Shown in pieces: positions 29,841 through 38,102 of a stretch of 39,926 nucleotides of DNA. The DNA comes from Candidatus Uhrbacteria bacterium CG_4_10_14_3_um_filter_41_21 (GTDB lineage: Bacteria > Patescibacteriota > Patescibacteriia > UBA9934). Position numbers and translations under genes: made by a program. The DNA is taken from positions 1 through 39,926 of the forward strand of contig PFJC01000029.1 in NCBI GenBank assembly GCA_002782865.1, in the 5' to 3' direction. The notes under the pieces are model-generated. The model was not told the origin of the DNA and did no database searches. It worked only from the letters and a program-made list of their open reading frames with translations. How positions within the stretch are numbered: the stretch's first letter is position 1; each line of letters begins with the position of its first letter.

Positions 29841-30006
29841 AAAATTTTCAGTCCATCTAAGCTCGTAAACAAATGCGTATCAAGTCCAAACTTCATCGCC
29901 GATTCAATCACATCAGAATCATCATCGATACAAAGAATTTCATCTTTTTATACTTCTCTTCTACAAGAACCCCATCAACATCAAATAAAATTACTTTACA
30001 TTTCAT
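29834..30006 (-). pseudogene. HAD-family hydrolase remnant (internal deletion plus frameshift)
   Basis: ATG at 30006: MKCKVILFDVDGVLVEEKYKK (HAD motif I), then in another frame DEILCIDDDSDVIESAMKFGLDTHLFTSLDGLKIFI* (HAD C-terminal motif). Confidence 0.7.
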
Positions 30007-30042
30007 TCCCAAAAATATTACCATGTCCCTATAAATACCAAA

Positions 30043-30082
30043 AGGCTTCACATAAGTGCCGATCGGTCCTTACATGAAGCCT
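30043..30082. repeat. Imperfect 40-bp palindrome sharing 20 nt (ttcacataagtgccgatcgg) with the 10866 palindrome
   Basis: aggcttcacataagtgccgatcggtccttacatgaagcct. Confidence 0.7.
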
Positions 30083-30109
30083 CATTTGCCCTACACTTCC
30101 TACCTCCCT

Positions 30110-30138
30110 ACGGAATTCCGTGCCACTGAGTGACACGG
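30110..30138. repeat. Adjacent palindromes acggaattccgt and ccgtgccactgagtgacacgg downstream of thyX
   Basis: First perfect (30110-30121), second with one mismatch (30118-30138); bracketed by 11-bp direct repeats acttcctacct at 30095-30105 and 30145-30155. Confidence 0.6.
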
Positions 30139-30153
30139 ATTCTAACTTCCTAC

Positions 30154-31962
30154 CTACTCATCAAATCCTCTTTCCATAGCCTTTTGGCTCTGTCTAGCCT
30201 CGGCATCGGCCCGAGCCCAATGATACTGATTGTGGTCAACATATTTTAGCAGTCCCGCCTCTTCAATCCACGGCGCTCGGTTTTTGATTTCATTATGAAT
30301 CACCTGACAAACTCGGCGATAGTTTGGATGCCCCTGAGGCACCGTTCGAAGCTCCAGCAAGTGTTGCGCTTCGCGCAAGTTCATTCCAATCATGAACCTG
30401 ATTTTGTGCCCAAATAAAGTTACATACTCAGCAAACTGATCTCCTAATTCCCGTTCCAGATCGTTATACAAAGCTCTAATTTCTACTTCGAGCGCTCGGC
30501 AAGCATCACCCTCGCCAATAGCCTCAATGTCTTCGTGAATAACAAAACCTAAGTGTGGATTTGGTCTTTGCCACTGCATCATGCACATTCGGTGGCGGTG
30601 CAAGTCGCGAAACACGCCAAAGTCAGACACAATCTCGGTTGTCACATCATAGCCGTGCTCAAAGCCTCGCGGTGACCTGTCGCGTCTAATTGTCCTATTT
30701 CCCACAGCTCTGCCAAACATTCGAACGGCTGTTTCATATGGCAAAGATGCGATTGACTTAACCAGTGTTTGATAATCAGTCCGAGCATAAGGAAAATATG
30801 CTGATGCTAAAAGATGATGCATGGCCCTGGGCTCTGCCGAAACCAAACGAGGAATATCATGAAGTCTTACCTCATCAGTATTGCCTCCCCAGGCTGCGCA
30901 TTCTGGCAGATACTTCTTTAAATCGTTTCTAATATCCTCGTCAGTATTTATCCAAAACCGTTCACCCTCAACACTGGCGCGCTTAACATATTTTGGAATT
31001 ACTTTGTTTAATGTTGAGTGAAGTCTGTTAGCAATATCCTTAAACTCCGGGTGACGCGATGAATACAATCTTTTTAAGAGATGTTCGAAAGTGCGTCCGT
31101 TAGCTACCATGGCAACATTGGTAAGGGTTGCAGCTGGAAGCAAAATGCGACCGGTATCACAAGCACGAGTTCTGATATCAAAAGTATAAGACCGTTCAAA
31201 TGCGCGTCTTTGCTTATCGTCATCAAGCTGATCAAACCGATACTTCTGAGGATCGTTTGGCTTAATTGCGTACTCGGTTTGCTCAATCGGTTTCAGCTTT
31301 TTGTAATAATCCTGAAGCTTAGTTGTTAAATCACTATAAAGCTCAAAACACCTGTCCATTAGGCTCACATAGCGATCTGAAAGCGGAGACGACATAATCG
31401 CAGGGTCGCGGTAGTAATACCAGTTTCCAGTAACCGGGTCTTTCTGATCATAAAGCACATAACGGCTGGACTGCTCAATAAAAGCTCCCAAACGCCTGTC
31501 TTCTATCATCTTGGTAGCCAAATTTGAGACAGAATTAAACAAAACGCTGGCACACTCCAGCTCTTGAACCGAGTCATCTCCGTATTGAATCAAAATCCGT
31601 TCAATCAACTTATCTAGCTTTCCTTCACGCAAACTCCCAACAGTAACTCCTAACTCTTCCGCCTCTTCGTTGGTTGTTACTAAAAACTCTTCCACTAAAA
31701 CATCAATGACCGTTCCCGGTGCTCGACTCTGCCTGGCAAGCATGGCACCGATTAACCCAGACAACTTTTTGCCGTCGATTGCGGTTATATTACTTTCTGG
31801 CGAAAGAAAATATGGCCTGGCAATATCAAACACAGCTTTTTCTATAAACTGGCGATATGGCAAAACTACTCCATCGCCTAGCGCCACCATCTCGTCACTA
31901 CTGAAAACCGTGCAACGATCATCAGCTGATATTTTCTTTAGATGCAATTGAAGGTCAGACAT
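30154..31962 (-). CDS. thyX: Tandem-domain FAD-dependent thymidylate synthase (ThyX)
   Basis: 602 aa with two ThyX-like halves: EDRRLGAFIEQSSRYVLYD and DFGVFRDLHRHRMCMMQWQRPNP...GHKIRFMIGMNLREAQHLLELRTVPQGHPNYR. Confidence 0.85.
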   Translation of the reverse strand: MSDLQLHLKKISADDRCTVFSSDEMVALGDGVVLPYRQFIEKAVFDIARPYFLSPESNITAIDGKKLSGLIGAMLARQSRAPGTVIDVLVEEFLVTTNEEAEELGVTVGSLREGKLDKLIERILIQYGDDSVQELECASVLFNSVSNLATKMIEDRRLGAFIEQSSRYVLYDQKDPVTGNWYYYRDPAIMSSPLSDRYVSLMDRCFELYSDLTTKLQDYYKKLKPIEQTEYAIKPNDPQKYRFDQLDDDKQRRAFERSYTFDIRTRACDTGRILLPAATLTNVAMVANGRTFEHLLKRLYSSRHPEFKDIANRLHSTLNKVIPKYVKRASVEGERFWINTDEDIRNDLKKYLPECAAWGGNTDEVRLHDIPRLVSAEPRAMHHLLASAYFPYARTDYQTLVKSIASLPYETAVRMFGRAVGNRTIRRDRSPRGFEHGYDVTTEIVSDFGVFRDLHRHRMCMMQWQRPNPHLGFVIHEDIEAIGEGDACRALEVEIRALYNDLERELGDQFAEYVTLFGHKIRFMIGMNLREAQHLLELRTVPQGHPNYRRVCQVIHNEIKNRAPWIEEAGLLKYVDHNQYHWARADAEARQSQKAMERGFDE

Positions 31963-31989
31963 AGGAATTTTGAATTAAATTAACAACAG

Positions 31990-32016
31990 AGACTCCTGCG
32001 CAAGCATGGTACGCAA
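31990..32016. repeat. Palindromic element agactcctgcg...cgcaagagtc in the thyX/dut intergenic region
   Basis: 10-bp arms with one G-T wobble; divergent intergenic location. Confidence 0.5.
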
Positions 32017-32119
32017 GAGTCCTCCGTGCAATTAGGTTATGAAAAAAATGAACTCCTTTCAATGCCTCATGTGGACAGTTTTTTTAGCGAGCCTTAAAAC
32101 TCTGCTACCATTGGAGCGT

Positions 32120-32551
32120 ATGAAGATCAAATTTAAAAAGCTCCACCCACTGGCCGTCACCCCTGAATACAAAACAGCTGGCGCCGCCGCATTTGACATC
32201 GGTTTGATTGAGGACATAAAAATCAGTCCGAGATCTTTTTTGAAAGTCAGAACCGGTCTTGTTATTGCCACACCTGAAAATCATGTTTTGATTTTAGCTT
32301 CGCGCAGTTCCAATCCCGTTAAAAAAGGAATTGATTTTGCAAACAGCATCGGAGTAATTGATTCTGATTATTGCGGACCAAATGATGAATTATTTTTGAT
32401 ACTTGAAAATATTACAGATGAAATTGTCGAACTACGAGCCGGCGATCGTGTTGCTCAAGGGATGTTTATTCCCGTAACCCGAGGCGAGTTTGAAGAGATG
32501 GATATAATAGAGTCAACCGACCGCGGCGGTCACGGATCAACAGGAAATTAA
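32120..32551 (+). CDS. dut: dUTP diphosphatase
   Basis: KTAGAAAFDIGL, VRTGLVIATPENHVLILASRSS, GVIDSDYCGPNDELFLILEN, AGDRVAQGMFIPV, STDRGGHGSTG. Confidence 0.92.
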   Translation: MKIKFKKLHPLAVTPEYKTAGAAAFDIGLIEDIKISPRSFLKVRTGLVIATPENHVLILASRSSNPVKKGIDFANSIGVIDSDYCGPNDELFLILENITDEIVELRAGDRVAQGMFIPVTRGEFEEMDIIESTDRGGHGSTGN

Positions 32552-32552
32552 T

Positions 32553-32672
32553 AAACACGAAATCTGAAATTCGAAATTAGAGACAGATCAGAATTTATAA
32601 ATTACAAAATTAGTTGTGAGCTTCTGATTTCTAATTTGTTTAGGATTTAGTATTTCTAATTTAGTATTTTTG
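32553..32672. repeat. AT-rich intergenic word repeat (gaaattcgaaattag / ctgatttctaattt / tagtatttctaattt)
   Basis: Repeated GAAATTAG-type words in both orientations between dut and tmk. Confidence 0.45.
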
Positions 32673-32685
32673 ATATAATGCCCAT

Positions 32686-33369
32686 ATGCAGAAAATGACT
32701 GGAAAGTTCATCGTAATTGATGGAACCGATGGATCCGGTAAAGCAACTCAAACCAAATTATTAGTTGAACGGATGATGGCAGAGGGTATTCCGGTCAAAA
32801 CTATTTCGTTTCCACAATATGGCAAAAAGAGCTGCGGACCAGTGGAAAAATACCTGTCAGGTAAATATGGGACAGCTGATGAAGTTGGAGCCAAGGCAGC
32901 CTCAATTCTATATGCCGTTGATCGCTTTGATGCTTCGTTTGAAATGAGACAAGATCTAGAAGCTGGCACGAATATTGTCGCTGATCGCTATGTTGGATCA
33001 AATCTTGGACATCAAGGTTCAAAAATTGAGGACTCAGATGAAAGAAAAGAATTTTACAAATGGAACCGAGAGCTTGAACATATTCTGTTTTCAATTCCGA
33101 CTCCTGATGTAAATATCGTTCTGCATGTTCCAACTGCAACCGCAATTCAGTTAGCAAAAGATCGCGGTGGTTGGAAAGCTGACATTAAAACAGATATTCA
33201 CGAAACAAATCCAGACCATCTACGAAAAGCCGAACAAACCTACCTGGAACTCACAGAACTTTTTGATGAATTTAAACTTGTTGAATGTGTAATAAATGAA
33301 AATTTAATGTCACGCGAAGATATACATAACAAAGTTTGGGAAATCGTAAAAAATATTCTAAATTCCTAA
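32686..33369 (+). CDS. tmk: Thymidylate kinase
   Basis: GKFIVIDGTDGSGKATQTKLLVERM, ADRYVGSNLGHQG, NIVLHVPTATAIQLAKDRG. Confidence 0.88.
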   Translation: MQKMTGKFIVIDGTDGSGKATQTKLLVERMMAEGIPVKTISFPQYGKKSCGPVEKYLSGKYGTADEVGAKAASILYAVDRFDASFEMRQDLEAGTNIVADRYVGSNLGHQGSKIEDSDERKEFYKWNRELEHILFSIPTPDVNIVLHVPTATAIQLAKDRGGWKADIKTDIHETNPDHLRKAEQTYLELTELFDEFKLVECVINENLMSREDIHNKVWEIVKNILNS

Positions 33370-33413
33370 TCTACAACCTAACCCCTAATTACTAATCCCT
33401 ACAATAATCAAAT

Positions 33414-34301
33414 ATGCCAAATCTAATCTCGGTCGGACAAATCATCGACAAAACCTGGGAACATTATGTTAAACATTTCCAAATCTTAATGAAAATTTCC
33501 TTGTGGGCGCTTGTTGTTGCCGCTTTAATGCTCGTTCGAATTTTCATAATCCCAGAAGGTGAAACCTTAGTACTACTTGAGTGGATAAATAATGGAGTTC
33601 CAACGCTCGCGATTGTTCGGTTTATTGTAGGAGCTTTGATTTCACTTATTGCCATTCCAGTTATCGTCACCTGGATTTTCATGACACTTGTTCAAGCTAT
33701 CCGCGATCAAGCAAATGGAAAACCAATTAAAATTAAAGCTATTCAAAAAAAATCTTGGAAAAACTTTTTCCGTTATGTTTTAGTGATACTCTTAAAAACA
33801 TTAGTAATTTTAAGTCCACTTCTTTTAATGGTACCCGGTGTTTTGCTAACAATTTTCAACGAAGCGGCCGGATCAGGCTCCCTACTCGTGGTTGTTGCCT
33901 TAATTCTAATTACAGCCGGCTTAGTTGCCGCTCTTTACTTTGTTGTTAAATGGGGAATTGAGTTATCTTTTGCTGGATTTGAAATGCTCCTTACCGGAAA
34001 AAACAGTTTAAAGGCCTTAGCCGGATCACGCACACTGATAAAAGGTAGATATTGGAAAACACTTATCAGAATCTTAATTCCAAAAGTTGTTCTCGGAATC
34101 TTTGTGGTAATCGGTGAAATCTTAATTGCTTTTACATCAGTCTTAATTTCAGTTGCACTTTTCGATATTGGAGAATGGTTTGGGATTTATGGAAGCTTCA
34201 TAATTATAACTTTGTTGGCAATGGCGCTCAGGATCCTTTACGTTCCAATATTTATCGTTGCTGATTACTTTATCTATGATAGCCTTAGAAAATCAAGATA
34301 A
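33414..34301 (+). CDS. Multi-TM membrane protein (YciC/DUF975-like)
   Basis: Several hydrophobic segments; KALAGSRTLIKGRYWKTLIRI-type motif. Confidence 0.55.
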   Translation: MPNLISVGQIIDKTWEHYVKHFQILMKISLWALVVAALMLVRIFIIPEGETLVLLEWINNGVPTLAIVRFIVGALISLIAIPVIVTWIFMTLVQAIRDQANGKPIKIKAIQKKSWKNFFRYVLVILLKTLVILSPLLLMVPGVLLTIFNEAAGSGSLLVVVALILITAGLVAALYFVVKWGIELSFAGFEMLLTGKNSLKALAGSRTLIKGRYWKTLIRILIPKVVLGIFVVIGEILIAFTSVLISVALFDIGEWFGIYGSFIIITLLAMALRILYVPIFIVADYFIYDSLRKSR

Positions 34302-35016
34302 AAAACTTGTCGGCACCGCAAAGCTATTAAGTAATACCTGGAAAATATACAAGGAACATTACATACTAATTTTTGGTTATGTAGGTTGGCTTTTAGTTCC
34401 TTTCGTGATCCATATCTTGGTATCAATTACATTTAGCAAAGATATCATTAAAATCAGTTATTTTGTTACAACTATTGCAGAGATAATTTTAGCTCTTTGG
34501 GTAAGTGTGCTGCTAATCAGTGCCGTTCCAATTTTAAAACGCAAAAAGGTTCGTCACTTAAAAAAAATCAGCACTCGAAGTTGGAAACTGATAATTCCTT
34601 ACTTCTTAACTTCAATCGTCTTTGGCTTTATCGTAGCTGCCGGAATAACCATGTTGATCATTCCCGGAATCATATTTTATACTTGGTTTTTGTTTGCAGA
34701 AACTGTCGTAGTTTTGGAAAAAAGCTCTATCCGAAAATCTTTTAAAACCAGCAAGGGGTTAGTTAAGGGTCGACTTTTAAAAATACTAGGACAATATCTT
34801 TGCGGTCAAATAGTAATCGCATTCATCTTTACGATCTTTATTGTGCTTGCATATTTGGCTCTTGGCCCACTTCAAGGTGTTAGTTTTGAAATGATGCTAA
34901 AGGCACCGCCCACTCTAATAGGCCAAGCAATTGAATACATTTTAACTTTAGTCTTTTTGCCAATAATTGTGATTTTTGAGACCCTTTTGTACTTAAGCGC
35001 CAAAGAGTCAAAATAA
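34276..35016 (+). CDS. Multi-TM membrane protein, likely paralogue of the upstream gene
   Basis: NTWKIYKEHYILIFGYVGWLL and KSFKTSKGLVKGRLLKILGQYL mirror the upstream protein; start overlaps it. Confidence 0.55.
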   Translation: MIALENQDKKLVGTAKLLSNTWKIYKEHYILIFGYVGWLLVPFVIHILVSITFSKDIIKISYFVTTIAEIILALWVSVLLISAVPILKRKKVRHLKKISTRSWKLIIPYFLTSIVFGFIVAAGITMLIIPGIIFYTWFLFAETVVVLEKSSIRKSFKTSKGLVKGRLLKILGQYLCGQIVIAFIFTIFIVLAYLALGPLQGVSFEMMLKAPPTLIGQAIEYILTLVFLPIIVIFETLLYLSAKESK

Positions 35017-35043
35017 TTGATTTTGTTGAAATCACATGTTAAT

Positions 35044-35073
35044 ATCAAAAGGCGGGAAAGTCCCGCCTTTGAT
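35044..35073 (+). terminator. Hairpin terminator (atcaaaaggcggga-aag-tcccgcctttgat)
   Basis: 8-bp GC-rich core with A/T extensions. Confidence 0.65.
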
Positions 35074-35123
35074 TAATAGATTGTTAGAAATTAGACCAAT
35101 AGACCGGTAGAATTCTATTGCTC

Positions 35124-35154
35124 CCAGGCAAAGCCTGGTCCGGCTACGCCGGAT
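35124..35154. repeat. Two back-to-back mini-hairpins (ccaggc-aaa-gcctgg, tccggc-tac-gccgga) in the gatB leader region
   Basis: Both perfect 6-bp stems with 3-nt loops. Confidence 0.55.
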
Positions 35155-35185
35155 AAACTTCTAATCTCTAAACCTCTAATATTCT

Positions 35186-36697
35186 ATGAAACTTCAACCA
35201 GTAATCGGCCTTGAAACGCATGTTCAGCTAAAAACAAAAACTAAGCTTTTTTGTAGCTGCAGCGCTCACGCAGAAAATATCAAACCAAACACTAATGTGT
35301 GCCCAATTTGCTTAGGACACCCCGGAGTGTTACCGGTTCCAAACGAACAAGCAGTACGCTGGGCAATTTTAATTGGGCTAGCGCTAGAAGGGACAATTGC
35401 CGATTATTCAAAATTTGATCGCAAAAATTATTTTTACCCGGATCTGCCAAAGGCCTATCAGATTTCACAGTTTGATTTACCAATTATGGAAAACGGTCAA
35501 ATGATTTTAGATGTCCCCGGTGAAGATGAGCCGGTCAAAATTAGGATCGAACGCTTACACTTGGAGGAAGATGCTGCTAAAAATATCCATGGTGAAGACG
35601 TAAAAACTTATGTTGATTTTAATCGCGGCGGCACACCACTTTGCGAGATTGTAACAAAACCAGATATCAGAACCGCTGCGGAGGCTAAAGCTTATGTTCA
35701 AAAAATGAGACTACTAGTTAGAACACTGGGGGTATCCGACGGAGACATGGAAAAAGGTCAGTTGCGTTGCGATGTTAACATTTCACTTCGAGAAGTTGAT
35801 AAAAACGGCACACCAATATCTGACAAACTGCATCCAAAAACAGAAATCAAAAATGTAAACTCTTTTAAATCAATCGAGCGAGCAATTGAATACGAAATTC
35901 AGCGCCAAACAAAACTATGGCTCATGAATACCCCGCCATCTGAAACGACTACCCGTGGTTGGAATGATCCTAAAATGCGAACCGAAGAACAGCGCACAAA
36001 AGAAGGATTCGCAGATTATAGATATTTCCCTGAGCCAGATATTGCGCCAATGATGCTCAAAGATATGGCCGATGAAATCAAGAATCAAATTCCAGAGCTT
36101 CCTGACGCTAAACGCGAACGCTTTGTAACTGAATATGGATTCAAAGCCGCAGACGCCAAGCAGATGATTGACGACCCAGCCCTGGCTGACTTTACCGAAG
36201 CTTCGATGAGCGAGCTGGCAGCCTGGCTAAAATCAAAACCGGAAATTGAAGAATATGATGTAATGGAATATACCAGGCGTTTGGCAAAAATGTTTGCTAG
36301 CTGGCTTTTGAACAAATTAATGGGATTAATGACTGAGCGAAAAATCGATATCAGAATTGCCAAAATCACTCCAGAAAACTTTGCTGAATTTATTGTAATG
36401 ATTGCTGACAATAAAATTACCGGTGCTAAGGGCCTAGAAGTACTCAGCGCCATGCTAGACTCAGGAGCTGATCCAAGTCATGTGGTTGAAGATTTAGGCG
36501 CAACCAAGATGGAAGATTCAAATGAACTCGACATGATTATTGATAAAGTATTGGCCAGTAATCCAGAAGAGGTAATGCGCTACAAGGCTGGTGAAGAAAA
36601 GTTGGTTAAATTTTTATTAGGCCAAGTTATAAAAGAAAGCAAGGGCAACGCCGACCCAATGACCGCAGGTGATTTACTTGAGGAAAAATTGAAATAA
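35186..36697 (+). CDS. gatB: Asp-tRNA(Asn)/Glu-tRNA(Gln) amidotransferase subunit B
   Basis: MKLQPVIGLETHVQLKTKTKLFCSCS...NVCPICLGHPGVLPVPN...KFDRKNYFYPDLPKAYQISQFDLPI...EVMRYKAGEEKLVKFLLGQVIKESKGNADP. Confidence 0.96.
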   Translation: MKLQPVIGLETHVQLKTKTKLFCSCSAHAENIKPNTNVCPICLGHPGVLPVPNEQAVRWAILIGLALEGTIADYSKFDRKNYFYPDLPKAYQISQFDLPIMENGQMILDVPGEDEPVKIRIERLHLEEDAAKNIHGEDVKTYVDFNRGGTPLCEIVTKPDIRTAAEAKAYVQKMRLLVRTLGVSDGDMEKGQLRCDVNISLREVDKNGTPISDKLHPKTEIKNVNSFKSIERAIEYEIQRQTKLWLMNTPPSETTTRGWNDPKMRTEEQRTKEGFADYRYFPEPDIAPMMLKDMADEIKNQIPELPDAKRERFVTEYGFKAADAKQMIDDPALADFTEASMSELAAWLKSKPEIEEYDVMEYTRRLAKMFASWLLNKLMGLMTERKIDIRIAKITPENFAEFIVMIADNKITGAKGLEVLSAMLDSGADPSHVVEDLGATKMEDSNELDMIIDKVLASNPEEVMRYKAGEEKLVKFLLGQVIKESKGNADPMTAGDLLEEKLK

Positions 36698-36705
36698 GAT
36701 TGAGC

Positions 36706-36737
36706 AAAAACACCGAGCAAACGCCCGGTGTTTTTTT
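36706..36737. terminator. Bidirectional Rho-independent terminator between gatB and miaA
   Basis: aaaaacaccg-agcaaacgcc-cggtgttttttt. Confidence 0.8.
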
Positions 36738-37458
36738 ATTTCAGAAACTTTTCAATTAACTCCATCGCCTCTTTTGAATCCTTTATCCATTTGATTCTAT
36801 CATCACGTTTAAACCAAGTCATCTGGCGTTTGGCATAATGTCTGGAATCGCGTTTAATAATTCTGATAGCTTCTGCCAGACTAACCTCCCCGTTTAAGAA
36901 CTGACAAATCTGCCTGTAACCAATTCCTGTCATTGACTTAACGCTACAACCATATTTTTCTTTCAAAGATCTGACTTCGTCGACTAGTCCTGACGCGATC
37001 ATCTGATCAACCCGATCGTCGGTCCGTTTGTAAAGCTCTTCACGATTAACCAAAATTCCAATTTGAAGAACTTCGAATTTTGGCTCCACCGCTTTGTCGC
37101 CTTCAAAATCAAAATTATCAACTAAACCTTGGATATATAATCCGGTTCCACCAGCGATTATTGGCAATTTTCCTCGTTCGAGGATATCGGCAATCTTAGA
37201 TTCCGCGAACTCTTTAAAATTATAGGCCTGAAAATGTTGATCTGGACTTACAAGATCAAAACCCCAGTGGAGGACGTCATCAACAACCTGTCCCCTCTTA
37301 AACACCGGCTTAGCTGTTCCAATATTCATTTCCTGATAAATTGTGCGAGAATCAGCGTTAATCACCTCTCCGTTCAATTTCTTAGCAACCTGAAGCGCCA
37401 AACCAGTCTTTCCACTAGCTGTTGGTCCCAGTATTGCTATGATTTTTGGTTTTTTCAT
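36736..37458 (-). CDS. miaA: tRNA dimethylallyltransferase
   Basis: KIIAILGPTASGKTGLALQVAKKLNGEVINADSRTIYQEMNIGTAKP, GGTGLYIQGLVDNF, KRDSRHYAKRQMTWFKRD; start at MKKPK preferred. Confidence 0.92.
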   Translation of the reverse strand: MKKPKIIAILGPTASGKTGLALQVAKKLNGEVINADSRTIYQEMNIGTAKPVFKRGQVVDDVLHWGFDLVSPDQHFQAYNFKEFAESKIADILERGKLPIIAGGTGLYIQGLVDNFDFEGDKAVEPKFEVLQIGILVNREELYKRTDDRVDQMIASGLVDEVRSLKEKYGCSVKSMTGIGYRQICQFLNGEVSLAEAIRIIKRDSRHYAKRQMTWFKRDDRIKWIKDSKEAMELIEKFLK

Positions 37459-37467
37459 AACCTGCCT

Positions 37468-37501
37468 AGCCATATTAGTGACGATCGTCACTAATATGGC
37501 T
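37468..37501. repeat. 34-bp perfect palindrome AGCCATATTAGTGACGATCGTCACTAATATGGCT upstream of miaA
   Basis: Exact self-complementarity; core AGTGACGATCGTCACT parallels AGTGCCGATCGGCACT at 10866-10895. Confidence 0.85.
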
Positions 37502-37635
37502 GAACATTGATAATACTCTTCAAATACTAGCCAAAATTCTAGCTAATTTCTGAGTTTTCCACAACCGGTTAAAATCCTCTTGTATATTCAGTCAAACCCA
37601 CGTAAACTTGGCATATAAGCATAAAATCAATACAT

Positions 37636-37878
37636 ATGGGATTAAGAGAAACTTTTGCCAGTTGGTTTGGTGGTGATCGATCGCATCAAAAAACTTCAGT
37701 AGATATGGGCATACCAAGCGCAAAAGATCGCGTTAATAATTCTTTCTCAACAACAGGCGCAACTCGAAGAGACGCCCTTAGCGCCGAGGTTGCAAGAATG
37801 AGAGAACAGGTCGACGCGCAGAATACAAACACAGCACGAGCCGATGCCAGAGATGAAGCTCGTGATCAAGCCGCTTAA
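37636..37878 (+). CDS. Hypothetical 80-aa protein
   Basis: MGLRETFASWFGGDRSHQKTSVDMGIPSAKDRVNNSF...; plausible but no family recognised. Confidence 0.5.
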   Translation: MGLRETFASWFGGDRSHQKTSVDMGIPSAKDRVNNSFSTTGATRRDALSAEVARMREQVDAQNTNTARADARDEARDQAA

Positions 37879-37908
37879 AAAAATTATTGATTCGTTTAAT
37901 AAAACATT

Positions 37909-38028
37909 ATGGGATTTTTGAAAAGACTATTTGGAGGGATGAACGACATGCCACAAGGAGACGAAGAAGAGGTAGAAGAAACAATGGCCGAAGAATCAGA
38001 AGAAGAAGCAGTAGAAGACATTGTTTAA
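37909..38028 (+). CDS. Hypothetical 39-aa acidic small protein MGFLKRLFGGMNDMPQGDEEEVEETMAEESEEEAVEDIV
   Basis: ATG to TAA open frame below the track threshold, followed directly by a terminator; N-terminus resembles the preceding small protein. Confidence 0.5.
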   Translation: MGFLKRLFGGMNDMPQGDEEEVEETMAEESEEEAVEDIV

Positions 38029-38033
38029 AAAAT

Positions 38034-38072
38034 AAAAACAACGCGTTCAATAATCGAGTGCGTTGTTTTTTT
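38034..38072. terminator. Bidirectional terminator (aaaaacaacgc...gcgttgttttttt)
   Basis: 11-bp arms plus T-tract, directly after the 39-aa ORF. Confidence 0.7.
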
Positions 38073-38102
38073 GTTAAAATTTCTAAATCTCTTCCCGGTT
38101 CG

